Positions 44,557 to 53,878 of a DNA stretch of 64,000 bases are shown one piece after another. This stretch comes from Streptomyces venezuelae. Its GTDB lineage: Bacteria; Actinomycetota; Actinomycetes; Streptomycetales; Streptomycetaceae. The first letter of the stretch is position 1. Every line of letters begins with the position of its first letter. The translations under genes were made by a program, and so were the position numbers. The stretch spans positions 1,483,001 to 1,547,000 of the forward strand of contig NZ_CP029189.1 in assembly GCF_008642275.1 (NCBI RefSeq), in the 5' to 3' direction. The notes beneath the pieces are model-generated. The model made no database searches. It saw nothing but the letters and a program-made list of their open reading frames with translations, and was not told the origin of the DNA.

Positions 44557-45525
44557 TCAGACCTGTTCCCCGTACCCCGCCAGTGCCTCCCGGGCGGCGC
44601 GGCGCGCGCTGTCCGCCAGCTCGGCCGGAGCGACGATCCGGCCCTCACGGCCCAGCCGCAGCGCCAGTCGGCGCAGCGAGGCCGGGTCCGGGCTGCGCAG
44701 GGTGATCCGCAGACCGCCCCCGGCCAGCTCCTCCGCGCTGTCGTGCGGGTAGTACTCGGCGACCCAGCGCCCGCCCGGCTCCACCTCGACCACGACCTCC
44801 GGGTCCTCGGCGGCCGGCTGGACCAGGCCCTCGGACAGGTCGCGCGGCTCGATGGCGGGCGGCTCGGCCCGCTCGTCCAGCAGCCTGATCTCCGCGACCC
44901 GGTCGAGACGGAAGGTGCGCCGGGCCTCCGAGAGGTGGCACCAGCCCTCCATGTACGTGTGCCCCACCGCGAAGAGCCGGATCGGGTCGACGGTCCGCTC
45001 GGTGAGCTCGTCCCGGGCGGGCGAGTAGTAGCGCAGCCACAGCCGACGGCGCTCCGCGATGGCCCGGTCGACGTCCGCGAAGACCCCGCCCTCGGACTCG
45101 AAGGTCACCGACAGCCGGGAGCTGGCCCCGGCCACCTCGCCCGCGGCCGCCTCCAGCTTGGCCGTGGCCCGCAGCAGGGCGTCCCGGTCGCTCTCGCGCA
45201 GCCCGGGCAGGGTGGCCACCGCACGCGCGGCCACCAGCAGCGCGGTCGCCTCGTCGGCGGCCAGCCGCAGCGGCTCGGCGGTGGACTCCCCCGACGCGTC
45301 GGGATTGCGCCACCAGATGCGCTCCCCGTCGGTGTCGATGTCGAGCAGGTCCCCGCCCCGGAAACTCGTCCCGCACATGGGCAGCACGTCGAGGTCCGAG
45401 ATCAGCTCGTCCTCCGTGATCCCGAAGGCGCGCGCCACGTCCGCGACGTGCGCACCGGGGCGCTCGCGCAGGTAGGTCACCAGGGACAGCATCCGGCGGG
45501 TCTGGTCGATGGCGTTGGCAGCCAT
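44557..45525 (-). CDS. pafC: WYL-domain transcription activator PafC
   Basis: 322 residues. N-terminal winged helix (RRMLSLVTYLRERPGAHVAD, ARAFGITEDELISDLDVL), middle WYL domain (ERRRLWLRYYSPARDELTER, VDPIRLFAVGHTYMEGWC) and WCX C-terminal region. PafB and PafC act together as the LexA-independent DNA-damage response activator in mycobacteria and its relatives. It lies 105 nt after pafB. Confidence 0.93.
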   Translation of the reverse strand: MAANAIDQTRRMLSLVTYLRERPGAHVADVARAFGITEDELISDLDVLPMCGTSFRGGDLLDIDTDGERIWWRNPDASGESTAEPLRLAADEATALLVAARAVATLPGLRESDRDALLRATAKLEAAAGEVAGASSRLSVTFESEGGVFADVDRAIAERRRLWLRYYSPARDELTERTVDPIRLFAVGHTYMEGWCHLSEARRTFRLDRVAEIRLLDERAEPPAIEPRDLSEGLVQPAAEDPEVVVEVEPGGRWVAEYYPHDSAEELAGGGLRITLRSPDPASLRRLALRLGREGRIVAPAELADSARRAAREALAGYGEQV

Positions 45526-45630
45526 GCTGGTACGTCTCCCCCTCAGGGCACGTCTGTGGATGTCGCTCTTGTGGAGCGGTGCGGCCGCGGATCGGCCGCC
45601 GGGGCCCGCGGGCCCCGGGATCGGGCCCGC

Positions 45631-46593
45631 TCAGGCCCCGGCCACGGCCCTCAGCCGGTCCACCACGTCGGCCCGCAGGTCGGCGGGACCGACCACGACC
45701 ACGTCGGGACCGAACTCCACCAGCCAGGCGTCCAGCCCGTGCCCGTACGGGATCTCCAGCTCGTCCCAGCCGTCCCCGCCCCCGCCCTCGCGCACCGCGG
45801 TGGCCTTGGCCCGCAGCGGATAGCCCGCCCCGGCCCGCAGCCGGATCAGCGCGCTGCGGTCCGCGCTCTCCCCGGCCCAGCTCGCCACGGTCTCCCGCAC
45901 GGTCACCACGTCGGGCACCTCGGCCGTGTACTTCGCGGCCCGGGAGCGGACCTTGCCGGTGATCCGCGAGAGCCGGAACACCCGCTCCGCCCCGCGGTCG
46001 CGGTCGTAACCGGCCAGGTACCAGTGCCCGCGCCAGCACTCCAGCGCCCAGGGCTCCACCTGCCGGGTCTCGGGCCGGGCCGCGGTGGACTTGCGGTAGT
46101 CGAACACCACCGGCCGGCGGTCCCGGCAGGCCAGCATCAGCGGCTCGAAGGCCGCCTCGTGAACGGGGATGCGCGGCTCGATCGCGCTGTGCTGACCCTC
46201 GTACGGGTCCTCCGCCTCCGGCATCCCGCCCGCGCGCAGCTTCTGCAGGGCCCCGCTGGCGGCACCCGCCAGCCGCGCCTGCTGCCAGACCTTGGCCGCC
46301 AGCCCCAGGGCGGCGGCCTCCTCGGCGTCCAGCGAGACGGGCGGCAGCCGGTTGCTGTCCCGGCGGGCCAGATAACCGGTCTCGCCGTCCAGGTTCTCCA
46401 CCGTCTCGATGACGAGGCCGAGTTCACGCAGGTCGTCCTTGTCCCGCTCGAACATGCGGTTGAAGGACTCGTCGTTGCCGGCCTCCATGTAGGCCTCGAT
46501 GGAACCGCGCAACTCCCGCTTGCTGAGCGGCCGGCGGGTCCCCAGCAGACACAGCGCCAGATTCATCAGCCGCTCGGCCTTGGCAATCGCCAT
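45631..46593 (-). CDS. pafB: WYL-domain transcription activator PafB
   Basis: About 320 residues with the same layout as PafC: helix-turn-helix (ERLMNLALCLLGTRRPLSKR, FNRMFERDKDDLRELGL), WYL domain (CRDRRPVVFDYRKSTAARPE, VEPWALECWRGHWYLAGYDRDRG in parts) and WCX. The ATG at 46593 has GGAAGGG upstream. Partner of PafC; first gene of the run that reaches tatAC and helY. Confidence 0.93.
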   Translation of the reverse strand: MAIAKAERLMNLALCLLGTRRPLSKRELRGSIEAYMEAGNDESFNRMFERDKDDLRELGLVIETVENLDGETGYLARRDSNRLPPVSLDAEEAAALGLAAKVWQQARLAGAASGALQKLRAGGMPEAEDPYEGQHSAIEPRIPVHEAAFEPLMLACRDRRPVVFDYRKSTAARPETRQVEPWALECWRGHWYLAGYDRDRGAERVFRLSRITGKVRSRAAKYTAEVPDVVTVRETVASWAGESADRSALIRLRAGAGYPLRAKATAVREGGGGDGWDELEIPYGHGLDAWLVEFGPDVVVVGPADLRADVVDRLRAVAGA

Positions 46594-46713
46594 CGACGCC
46601 CTTCCGCCCTTCTCCGCCGGCACCTCGGCCGGACCGTCACGCGGGCAGCCCCCCGTTGCGGACGGACCCGTTGACCGTTGACCGTACCGCCCCGGCGCGC
46701 CCGGGCAAAAAGC

Positions 46714-46745
46714 GAGGGGCCCCCGCCGGACGGCGGGGGCCCCTC
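46714..46745 (-). terminator. Terminator after the cytoplasmic FKBP gene
   Basis: GAGGGGCCCCCGCCG pairs with its complement; on the minus strand it is followed by CGCTTTTT, so it has the full intrinsic form. It separates the FKBP pair from pafB. Confidence 0.88.
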
Positions 46746-46765
46746 AACCGGACGCGGTGCCCGGA

Positions 46766-47143
46766 TCAGCCGACCTGCATCAGGTCGCAGACGAAGATCA
46801 GCGTCTCGCCCGGGGCGATCGCACCGCCCGCACCACGGTCGCCGTAGGCGAGGTGGGCGGGGATGACCAGCTTGCGGCGGCCGCCGACCTTCATGCCCTG
46901 GACACCCTGGTCCCAGCCGGCGATGACCTGACCGACACCGAGCTGGAACTGCAGCGCGGAGCCGCGGTTCCAGGAAGCGTCGAACTCCTCACCGGTGGAG
47001 AAGGCCACACCCACGTAGTGGACGGAGACCCGGTCGCCCTTCTTGGCCTCGGCGCCGTCGCCCTCCCAGACGTCCTCGATCACAAGGTCCTTCGGGGCCT
47101 CGCCACCGGGGAAGTCGATCTCGGGCTTCTGAAGGTCACTCAC
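46766..47143 (-). CDS. FKBP-type peptidyl-prolyl isomerase, cytoplasmic
   Basis: About 125 residues, one FKBP domain: GDRVSVHYVGVAFSTGEEFD, QVIAGWDQGVQGMKVGGRRK and the final FVCDLMQV. The GWDQG/MKVGGRR pattern and VIPAHLAYGDRG are diagnostic. It isomerises X-Pro bonds during folding. Start is the GTG at 47143, with GAGAAG upstream. Confidence 0.93.
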   Translation of the reverse strand: MSDLQKPEIDFPGGEAPKDLVIEDVWEGDGAEAKKGDRVSVHYVGVAFSTGEEFDASWNRGSALQFQLGVGQVIAGWDQGVQGMKVGGRRKLVIPAHLAYGDRGAGGAIAPGETLIFVCDLMQVG

Positions 47144-47186
47144 GGAACTTCTCCTCATACGTACGAAACGGTCAACCGGAACAGTC

Positions 47187-48128
47187 TTACACCACGGCGA
47201 GGATGTCGAGGCTGAAGACCAGCGTCGAATTCGGCGGGATGGTGCCCTGCGCCTTGTCGCCGAAGGCCTGGTCCGGCGGGATGACCAGCAGGATGCGGCT
47301 GCCGACCTTCTTGCCGGCGATACCGTCCTTCAGGCCCTTGACCGGAAGGTCGGCCAGCGGCCAGGTGATCGCCTCGTCGGTCTTGTAGGTGCTCTCGAAG
47401 GACTTGTCGTCCTTCCACGTCTTGGCGTTGAACTTGACGACGACGTTGTCGGTGTCCTTCACGACCGCGCCGTCACCCTCCAGGACGTACGACGAGACCA
47501 GCTTGGCGGGCTCGGCCGTGTCCTTGGGCACGGTCACGGAGACCTCCTGGCCGTCCGTGTTCGTACCGACCTTGGGCAGGTCCTTGTTGTCCTGGGCGAC
47601 CTCCTTGCCCGCAGCCGAAGCCGGGACGGTCGTGCCCTTGACGATGTCCACCACGAAGACCAGCGTCGCGTTCGGCTCGATCTTCCCCGGCGAGCCCTGC
47701 TCCCCGTAACCGAGCGCCGGCGGGATCACCAGCTCGACACGGCTGCCGACCTTCTGACCCTCCAGGCCCTGGTCCCAGCCCTTGATGACCGCGCCGGCAC
47801 CGATCGTCACGTCGAACGGCGCGGGCGCCCCGAAGTTCTGGTCGAACGGCTTCTTGCCGTCCCACACCTGGCCGAGGTAGTGGACCTGCGCGATGTCGTT
47901 CTTCTTGAGCACCTGCCCGGTGCCCTCGCTGACTGTCACCACCTTGAGCTCCTTGGGCGGCTTGCCCTGCCCCTTCGACAGGGTGGGCGTCTCCCCGAAG
48001 GCAGCACCCTTGGTGATCGCGGGGGCCCCGTTCTTCATCTGGGCGGAGTCGGAGCCGCTGTCGTCGCCACACGCTGCGGTCGTCAGCAGCAGCAGGGGTA
48101 CGACAAGCAGGCCGGCAAGTCGGCGCAC
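47187..48128 (-). CDS. FKBP-type isomerase lipoprotein with two FKBP domains
   Basis: 313 residues. A lipoprotein signal ends in LTTAAC with Cys20 as lipid anchor, so it sits outside on the membrane. First FKBP domain about 70-165 (NDIAQVHYLGQVWDGKKPFD, GWDQGLEGQKVGSRVELV), second about 210-313, more divergent (DTDNVVVKFNAKTWKDDKSF, GIAGKKVGSRILLVIPPDQA). It would help folding of exported proteins. It precedes the cytoplasmic FKBP gene on the same strand by 43 nt. GTG start. Confidence 0.92.
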   Translation of the reverse strand: MRRLAGLLVVPLLLLTTAACGDDSGSDSAQMKNGAPAITKGAAFGETPTLSKGQGKPPKELKVVTVSEGTGQVLKKNDIAQVHYLGQVWDGKKPFDQNFGAPAPFDVTIGAGAVIKGWDQGLEGQKVGSRVELVIPPALGYGEQGSPGKIEPNATLVFVVDIVKGTTVPASAAGKEVAQDNKDLPKVGTNTDGQEVSVTVPKDTAEPAKLVSSYVLEGDGAVVKDTDNVVVKFNAKTWKDDKSFESTYKTDEAITWPLADLPVKGLKDGIAGKKVGSRILLVIPPDQAFGDKAQGTIPPNSTLVFSLDILAVV

Positions 48129-48182
48129 GTGTTCCTCAGATCTCAGACGGCAAAGCGGTCGCTCGCCACTCTAAGCCGTGCG

Positions 48183-48215
48183 CAGGGCCCCGTACGAGAG
48201 ACGTACGGGGCCCTG
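48183..48215 (-). terminator. Terminator after pafA
   Basis: CAGGGCCCCGTACG and its complement form a 14-bp perfect stem with loop AGAGA, about 40 nt past the pafA stop and 54 nt before the lipoprotein start. Confidence 0.85.
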
Positions 48216-48255
48216 ACGAGGAGTGCGATGTCACACTGCGGTCACTCTGCGGGAC

Positions 48256-49617
48256 CTACATACCCGCGATCAGCTTCTCCACCCGGTCGTCCACCGACCG
48301 GAACGGGTCCTTGCACAGCACCGTCCGCTGCGCCTGGTCGTTGAGCTTCAGGTGCACCCAGTCGACCGTGAAGTCCCGCCGCTGCTCCTGCGCCCGGCGG
48401 ATGAAGTCCCCGCGCAGCCGCGCCCGCGTCGTCTGCGGAGGCACCGACTTGCCCTCGAAGATCTTCAGGTCGTTGCAGATCCGCGCCGCCTGCCCCTTGC
48501 GCTCCAGCAGGTAGTACAGCCCGCGCCGACGGTGGATGTCGTGGTACGCGAGGTCTATCTGAGCCACCCGCGGGTTCGACATGGTCATGTTGTGCTTGGC
48601 CCGGTACCGCTCGATCAGCTGGTACTTCATGACCCAGTCGATCTCGGTCCCGATCCGGTCCAGGTCCTCCGCGTCGATCGCGTCGAGCGTGCGACCCCAC
48701 AGCTCCAGCACCTGGTCCACCACACCGGTCCGGATCCCCCGGCGCTCGGCGAAGTCCACCGCCTTGTCGTAGTACTCCCGCTGGATCTCCAGCGCCGAGG
48801 CCTCCCGGCCGCTCGCCAGACGCACCTTGCGCTGACCCGTGATGTCGTGACTGACCTCACGGATCGCCCGGATCGGGTTCTCCAGGGTCAGGTCCCGCAT
48901 CACCGTGCCCGCCTCGATCATGCGCAGCACCAGGTCGGTGGCCCCGACCTTGAGCAGCATGGTCGTCTCGGACATGTTCGAGTCACCCACGATGACGTGC
49001 AGCCTGCGATAGCGCTCGGCGTCCGCGTGCGGCTCGTCCCGGGTGTTGATGATCGGCCGCGAGCGGGTCGTGGCAGAGCTGACACCCTCCCAGATGTGCT
49101 CCGCCCGCTGGCTCACGCAGTAGACCGCACCCCGCGGCGTCTGCAGCACCTTGCCGGCACCACAGATCAGCTGCCGCGTGACAAGGAACGGAATGAGGAT
49201 GTCCGCCAGGCGGGAGAATTCCCCGTGCCGGGCCACCAGGTAGTTCTCGTGGCAGCCGTACGAGTTGCCCGCCGAGTCGGTGTTGTTCTTGAAGAGATAG
49301 ACGTCGCCCGCGATTCCCTCCTCGTGCAGGCGGCGTTCGGCGTCGACGAGCAGACCTTCGAGAATGCGCTCGCCTGCTTTGTCGTGAGTGACCAGCTCGG
49401 TCACGTTGTCGCATTCGGGAGTTGCATATTCCGGATGCGAACCCACGTCGAGGTACAGGCGGGCGCCGTTCCGCAGGAAGACATTGCTGCTGCGGCCCCA
49501 TGACACAACACGGCGGAAGAGGTAGCGCGCCACTTCGTCAGGAGACAGTCGGCGCTGTCCCCTGAACGTGCACGTGACGCCGTACTCGTTCTCCAGCCCG
49601 AAAATGCGGCGGTCCAT
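48256..49617 (-). CDS. pafA: Pup-protein ligase PafA
   Basis: 453 residues, normal length. [18 protein letters not shown] carries the conserved acidic ATP/Mg site; [20 protein letters not shown] and [20 protein letters not shown] are PafA/Dop signatures. It uses ATP to join the C-terminal Glu of deamidated Pup to lysines of target proteins. It differs from Dop in lacking the Dop loop and in the missing GHPNANAM stretch. ATG start at 49617; flanked by the MFS gene and a terminator. Confidence 0.97.
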   Translation of the reverse strand: MDRRIFGLENEYGVTCTFRGQRRLSPDEVARYLFRRVVSWGRSSNVFLRNGARLYLDVGSHPEYATPECDNVTELVTHDKAGERILEGLLVDAERRLHEEGIAGDVYLFKNNTDSAGNSYGCHENYLVARHGEFSRLADILIPFLVTRQLICGAGKVLQTPRGAVYCVSQRAEHIWEGVSSATTRSRPIINTRDEPHADAERYRRLHVIVGDSNMSETTMLLKVGATDLVLRMIEAGTVMRDLTLENPIRAIREVSHDITGQRKVRLASGREASALEIQREYYDKAVDFAERRGIRTGVVDQVLELWGRTLDAIDAEDLDRIGTEIDWVMKYQLIERYRAKHNMTMSNPRVAQIDLAYHDIHRRRGLYYLLERKGQAARICNDLKIFEGKSVPPQTTRARLRGDFIRRAQEQRRDFTVDWVHLKLNDQAQRTVLCKDPFRSVDDRVEKLIAGM

Positions 49618-49745
49618 GACTGAACATTACGCCTCCCGCCCTCTTCTGAAACCGGGTTCGGGAGCGCCGTTTCGATCAGTTCCCGTCAGCACGCCGATCC
49701 ACGCCCCGATCACGGCCCGATCGGCCCATCCGCCACACCCGCCGA

Positions 49746-51008
49746 TCACGGCGCCGACGGCACCCCCGACGGCACGTCAGAAGCCGCCTGCGACACACCA
49801 CCGGCCGAACCCGCCACCGCACGACTGCGCCCGCCGGCCCCCAGCGCCCGCTGAGTCACCATCAGAACCAGCAGCGCCGAACCGCCCGCCACACTCGCCA
49901 CCCCGAAGCCCGCCGCCGTACCGCCCAGCTCCACCGCAGGCCCCGCCGCCGCCGTACCGATCGCCGCACCCACCCCGAAGAACGTCACCAGCCACGAGAA
50001 CGCCTCCGTCACCGTGCCCACCGGAGCATGCCGGTCCACCACGATGAACGCACACGCCAGCGCGGGCGCCAGGAACACGCCCGCCAGCGCCGACAACGCC
50101 GTCATGGCCACCGGCCCCGGAACCAGCATCAGCGGCAGATAGCACACGGCCAGCAGCGCCACGATCCACCGCAGCCGCCGCTCCGGCGCACCCGCCCACT
50201 GCCGCGCCCCGTACAGCACCCCGCCCACCAGCGCGCCCAGACCCAGCGCCGCCATCAGCCAGCCGTACACCGACTGGCCCCCGTGATCGTCGGCGTACGC
50301 CACACCCGCCACCGTGATCGAACCCAGCGCCATGCCCACGAAGAAGAACGCACCCAGCAGCGCCCGCAGCCCCGGCGAACGCAGCGCGCCCAGCCAGTGC
50401 GCCTCGCGCGGCTCCGAACGCCACCTCCGCGAGGGCTCGCAGACCACCACGGACAGCGCCCCCAGAACACCGAGCGCATGGATCACCAGCAACGCCCCCG
50501 CCGGATCCCACAGCGACACGCACACCGTCACGAGCAGCGGCCCGACCGTGTACATGATCTCCTGCGCCACGGCGTCCATCGCGTACGCGGCGTGCACCCG
50601 CTCCTCCTTGCCGCCGAGCACCGAAGGCCACAGCGCCCGCAGTCCGCCCTCCAGCGGGGGCACGAAGAACCCGCCGACCACCACGGCCCCGTACGCGGCC
50701 GCCGCCGACCCGGTCCCCGCGAACGCGAGCCACGCCATACCCAGCGCCGAGAGCACCGCGGCCGGCAACTGCACCCGCGGCTGCCCGAACAGGTCCACGG
50801 CTCGGCCCAGCAGCGGCTGACCCACCGCGTTCGCCACGCCGTAGACCGCGGCGAGGGCGCCCGCAAGGCTGTAGCTGCCCCCCTCGGCCCGCGTGAACAG
50901 CACGATCGCGATCGCCGCGGTGGCATTCGGCAGCCGTCCGACGAGCGTGCCCGCCAGCAGCCTCGCTGCGTACCGGGTCCTGAGCAGCTCCGCATACCCC
51001 GCGGCCAT
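49746..51008 (-). CDS. MFS transporter
   Basis: 420 residues with twelve hydrophobic helices. [40 protein letters not shown] (an A-motif variant) and VFLAPALACAFIVVDRHAPV fit the major facilitator group. A Gly/Ser-rich tail ends the protein. Substrate unknown. It lies between pafA and the divergent LacI gene, which probably controls it. Confidence 0.87.
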   Translation of the reverse strand: MAAGYAELLRTRYAARLLAGTLVGRLPNATAAIAIVLFTRAEGGSYSLAGALAAVYGVANAVGQPLLGRAVDLFGQPRVQLPAAVLSALGMAWLAFAGTGSAAAAYGAVVVGGFFVPPLEGGLRALWPSVLGGKEERVHAAYAMDAVAQEIMYTVGPLLVTVCVSLWDPAGALLVIHALGVLGALSVVVCEPSRRWRSEPREAHWLGALRSPGLRALLGAFFFVGMALGSITVAGVAYADDHGGQSVYGWLMAALGLGALVGGVLYGARQWAGAPERRLRWIVALLAVCYLPLMLVPGPVAMTALSALAGVFLAPALACAFIVVDRHAPVGTVTEAFSWLVTFFGVGAAIGTAAAGPAVELGGTAAGFGVASVAGGSALLVLMVTQRALGAGGRSRAVAGSAGGVSQAASDVPSGVPSAP

Positions 51009-51052
51009 GTCCGCCCCCTTCTGCCCGGAACCCAGCCCGGGGAATACCTCAA

Positions 51053-51066
51053 GTAATACGTATAAC
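51053..51066. promoter_or_regulatory. Operator candidate GTAATACGTATAAC between MFS and LacI genes
   Basis: A 14-nt near-palindrome (6 of 7 pairs) centred on ACGT, in the 148-nt divergent region, 45 nt upstream of the MFS start. A second CATACGTACC follows 10 nt further. Suited to the LacI-type regulator next to it. Confidence 0.45.
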
Positions 51067-51156
51067 TTTCGAGGTCATACGTACCATGTCCCCAGCACGG
51101 GGGTCCAGCCGAACGACCACCCCCACCCCGCCGACCTCGTACAACAGGAGCACGGT

Positions 51157-52161
51157 GTGACGAGACCCACCAGCCGCGACGTGGCCGCCGCCGCCGGGGT
51201 CTCCCAGGCCACCGTCTCCCTCGTCCTCGCCGACAAATGGCCCGGCCGCGTCTCCGAACGCACCGCCACCCACGTCCGCGAAACCGCCACCCGCCTCGGC
51301 TACCGCCCCAACCTCGCCGCCCGCAACCTCCGCCTCGGCACCACCCGCACCGCCCTCCTCGTCGTCCCCGCCCTCACCAACGAGTTCTTCGCCCGCGTCT
51401 ACACCGGAGCAGCCCGCGTCGCCGCCGAACACGGCTTCGGCGTCGTCCTCTACCCCTCCCCCGACGGCACCGGCCCCGCCCGCGACCCCTTCGCCTCCGC
51501 CCGCGCCGCCCTCGACGGAGTCATCGCCTCCTCCATGGCCGCCCACACCCTCGACGCCATCGGCGGCAACACCCTCCCCCTCGTCATGCTCGACAGCGAC
51601 CCCACCGCCGACACCGCCGCCGCCCACGTCAACCTCGCCATGGCCGACGGCATGCGCCAGATCACCGAACACCTCCTCCCCCTCGGCCACCGCCGCTTCC
51701 TCCACCTCGCCTCCGCCGTCGACTCCTGGACCTTCGACACCCGGGCCGAAGCCCTGCGCGCCCTCCTGAGCCCCCACGCCGAGCTGCGCACCGTACGGGC
51801 CCCCCTCACCGTCGACGCCGCCCGTACGGCCATGGAGAGCGCCCTGGCGACCCCCCAGGGCCGGCCCACCGCCATCGTCTGCGACGACGACATCCTCGCC
51901 GCCGGCGCCTGCAAGGCCGCCCGCCGCCTCGGCCTGCGCATCCCCGAGGACCTCTCCGTCACCGGCTTCGACGACCTCGCCCTCGCCACCGCCGTCGAAC
52001 CCGAACTCACCACCGTCCACCTCCCCGCCGAACGCGTCGGCGAACAAGGCATGACCGCCCTCCTCGCCGTCCTCGAAGGCACCGCCTGGACCGCCCCCGA
52101 CATCCCCGTCCACCTCGTCGTCCGCGACTCCACGGGCCCCGCCCCGGCGCCGCAGCCGTAG
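51157..52161 (+). CDS. LacI-family transcriptional regulator
   Basis: 334 residues. The helix-turn-helix and hinge are TSRDVAAAAGVSQATVSLVL and RVSERTATHVRETATRLGY; then a sugar-binding-like domain (LLVVPALTNEFFARVYTGAA, GVIASSMAAHTL, AIVCDDDILAAGACKAARRL, SVTGFDDLALATAVEPELTT). The only plus-strand gene between helY and arc. GTG start with AGGAG 6 nt upstream. Probable repressor of the divergent MFS gene. Confidence 0.92.
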   Translation: MTRPTSRDVAAAAGVSQATVSLVLADKWPGRVSERTATHVRETATRLGYRPNLAARNLRLGTTRTALLVVPALTNEFFARVYTGAARVAAEHGFGVVLYPSPDGTGPARDPFASARAALDGVIASSMAAHTLDAIGGNTLPLVMLDSDPTADTAAAHVNLAMADGMRQITEHLLPLGHRRFLHLASAVDSWTFDTRAEALRALLSPHAELRTVRAPLTVDAARTAMESALATPQGRPTAIVCDDDILAAGACKAARRLGLRIPEDLSVTGFDDLALATAVEPELTTVHLPAERVGEQGMTALLAVLEGTAWTAPDIPVHLVVRDSTGPAPAPQP

Positions 52162-52179
52162 CGCCCCGGACACGACGAA

Positions 52180-52211
52180 GCCCCGGCCCGCCGCGAACGG
52201 CGAACCGGGGC
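52180..52211. terminator. Hairpin between lacI-type gene and prcA
   Basis: GCCCCGG (52180-52186) with CCGGGGC (52205-52211), and an inner stem GCCG/CGGC. It lies between two convergent stops (52161 and 52228) and can serve both. Confidence 0.8.
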
Positions 52212-52227
52212 CCCACACACACTGCGG

Positions 52228-52992
52228 CTACTCGGCGTCGTCCTCCGGCGCCTCGTCGTTCGACACGGCATCCGCCTGCACCGCCGCCGTCACGTCCGCC
52301 TCCAGCAGCCGCGACAGCTGCCGGCCCCGGATCCGCTTGAACTTCCGCTGCTGCGACCGCGTCCGGTCCAGCACCGCGACCTCCAGCCGCTCGGCCGGAA
52401 TCGCCTTGTCCGCACCGTTGGCCTGGCTGGACAGCGCCTGCACCGCCAGCTTCAGCGCCTCCGACAGCGTCATCCCGTCCTGGTGGCGCTGATCCAGGAA
52501 GGTACTGATCTGCTCGGCATTGCCACCGACCGCGACCGAACCGTGCTCGTCCACGATCGACCCGTCGTGCGGCAGCCGGTAGATCTGGTCCCCGGCGGCC
52601 GTCGTACCGACCTCCGCGACCACCAGCTCCACCTCGTACGGCTTCTCACCCGCCGACGAGAAGATCGTGCCGAGCGTCTGCGCGTACACGTTCGCCAGCC
52701 CACGGGCCGTCACATCGTCACGGTCGTAGGTGTATCCACGCAGATCCGCGTACCGCACACCACCGATCCGCAGGTTCTCGTACTCGTTGTACTTGCCGGC
52801 GGCCGCGAAGCCGATCCGGTCGTAGATCTCGCTGAACTTGTGCAGCGCACGGGACGGGTTCTCACCGACGAACACGATGCCGTCGGCGTACTGCAGCACG
52901 ACCAGGCTGCGACCGCGGGCGATGCCCTTGCGGGCGTATTCGGCCCGGTCGGCCATGGCCTGCTGGGGTGACACATAGAACGGAGTCGACAC
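52228..52992 (-). CDS. prcA: 20S proteasome alpha subunit
   Basis: 254 residues, normal for actinobacterial PrcA. The gating start [20 protein letters not shown] and [20 protein letters not shown] are diagnostic; [20 protein letters not shown] follows. The C-terminal tail is acidic ([11 protein letters not shown]). It forms the outer rings of the core particle that dock Arc. GTG start, 46 nt after prcB. Confidence 0.97.
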   Translation of the reverse strand: MSTPFYVSPQQAMADRAEYARKGIARGRSLVVLQYADGIVFVGENPSRALHKFSEIYDRIGFAAAGKYNEYENLRIGGVRYADLRGYTYDRDDVTARGLANVYAQTLGTIFSSAGEKPYEVELVVAEVGTTAAGDQIYRLPHDGSIVDEHGSVAVGGNAEQISTFLDQRHQDGMTLSEALKLAVQALSSQANGADKAIPAERLEVAVLDRTRSQQRKFKRIRGRQLSRLLEADVTAAVQADAVSNDEAPEDDAE

Positions 52993-53038
52993 CGGCTGTC
53001 CGTCCCTTTCTTCTGGGCTCCTACGGGGCGACGGATGG

Positions 53039-53878
53039 TCAGAGCAGGGCGGCGCGCGGGCCGTCGGGCTGCTCCAGCCTGCGGTTGGTGACCGTACGGG
53101 CGAGCTCCTGCGACTCCTCGTCGGTCAGCCTGCGGAACCCCTCGTCCGTGATCACGGTGACGATCGGGTAGATGTGGCGGTACAGGTCCGGCCCACCGGT
53201 CGCCGAGTCGTCGTCGGCGGCGTCGTAGAGCGCCTGGACGACCAGCGTGGTGGCCTGCTCCTCCGTCAGATCAGGACGGAAGAGCTTCTTCATGGAGCCC
53301 CGCGCGAAGATCGAACCGGACCCGGTGGCGGCGTAACCGTGCTCCTCGGAGCGGCCGCCGGTCACGTCGTAGGAGAAGATCCGGCCCTTCTCCTTGGCCT
53401 CGTCGTACCCCGCGAACAGCGGCACGACCGCCAGGCCCTGCATCGCCATGCCGAGATTGCTGCGGATCATGGTGGAGAGCCGGTTGGCCTTGCCCTCCAG
53501 GGACAGGGTCGTCCCCTCCACCTTCTCGAAGTGCTCCAGCTCCAGCTGGAACAGCTTGACCATCTCCACCGCCAGGCCGGCCGTACCGGCGATACCGACG
53601 GCGGAGTACTCGTCGGCCGGGAACACCTTCTCGATGTCCCGCTGCGCGATCATGTTCCCCATGGTCGCCCGCCGGTCACCGGCGAGGACGACCCCGCCGG
53701 GGAAGGTGGCGGCGACGATGGTCGTCCCGTGCGGCGCCTCGACGACACCCTCCGGCAGCTTGCGGTTGCCGGGCAGCATCTCGGGCGAGTGCGCGCCCAG
53801 GAAGTCCATGAAGGACGAGGACCCCGGCGTCAGGAAGGCTGCCGGTAGACGCCCTGTGCTACGAGTGTTGGGTTCCAC
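53039..53878 (-). CDS. prcB: 20S proteasome beta subunit
   Basis: 279 residues with a 51-residue propeptide. Cleavage at HG-TT exposes the catalytic Thr52 ([20 protein letters not shown]); [20 protein letters not shown] carries the catalytic Lys region and [20 protein letters not shown] the lower part of the active site. It forms the inner proteolytic rings. The start is GTG at 53878, which gives the conserved [20 protein letters not shown]; this start lies 49 bp inside the upstream endonuclease-like gene, in another frame. Confidence 0.96.
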   Translation of the reverse strand: MEPNTRSTGRLPAAFLTPGSSSFMDFLGAHSPEMLPGNRKLPEGVVEAPHGTTIVAATFPGGVVLAGDRRATMGNMIAQRDIEKVFPADEYSAVGIAGTAGLAVEMVKLFQLELEHFEKVEGTTLSLEGKANRLSTMIRSNLGMAMQGLAVVPLFAGYDEAKEKGRIFSYDVTGGRSEEHGYAATGSGSIFARGSMKKLFRPDLTEEQATTLVVQALYDAADDDSATGGPDLYRHIYPIVTVITDEGFRRLTDEESQELARTVTNRRLEQPDGPRAALL

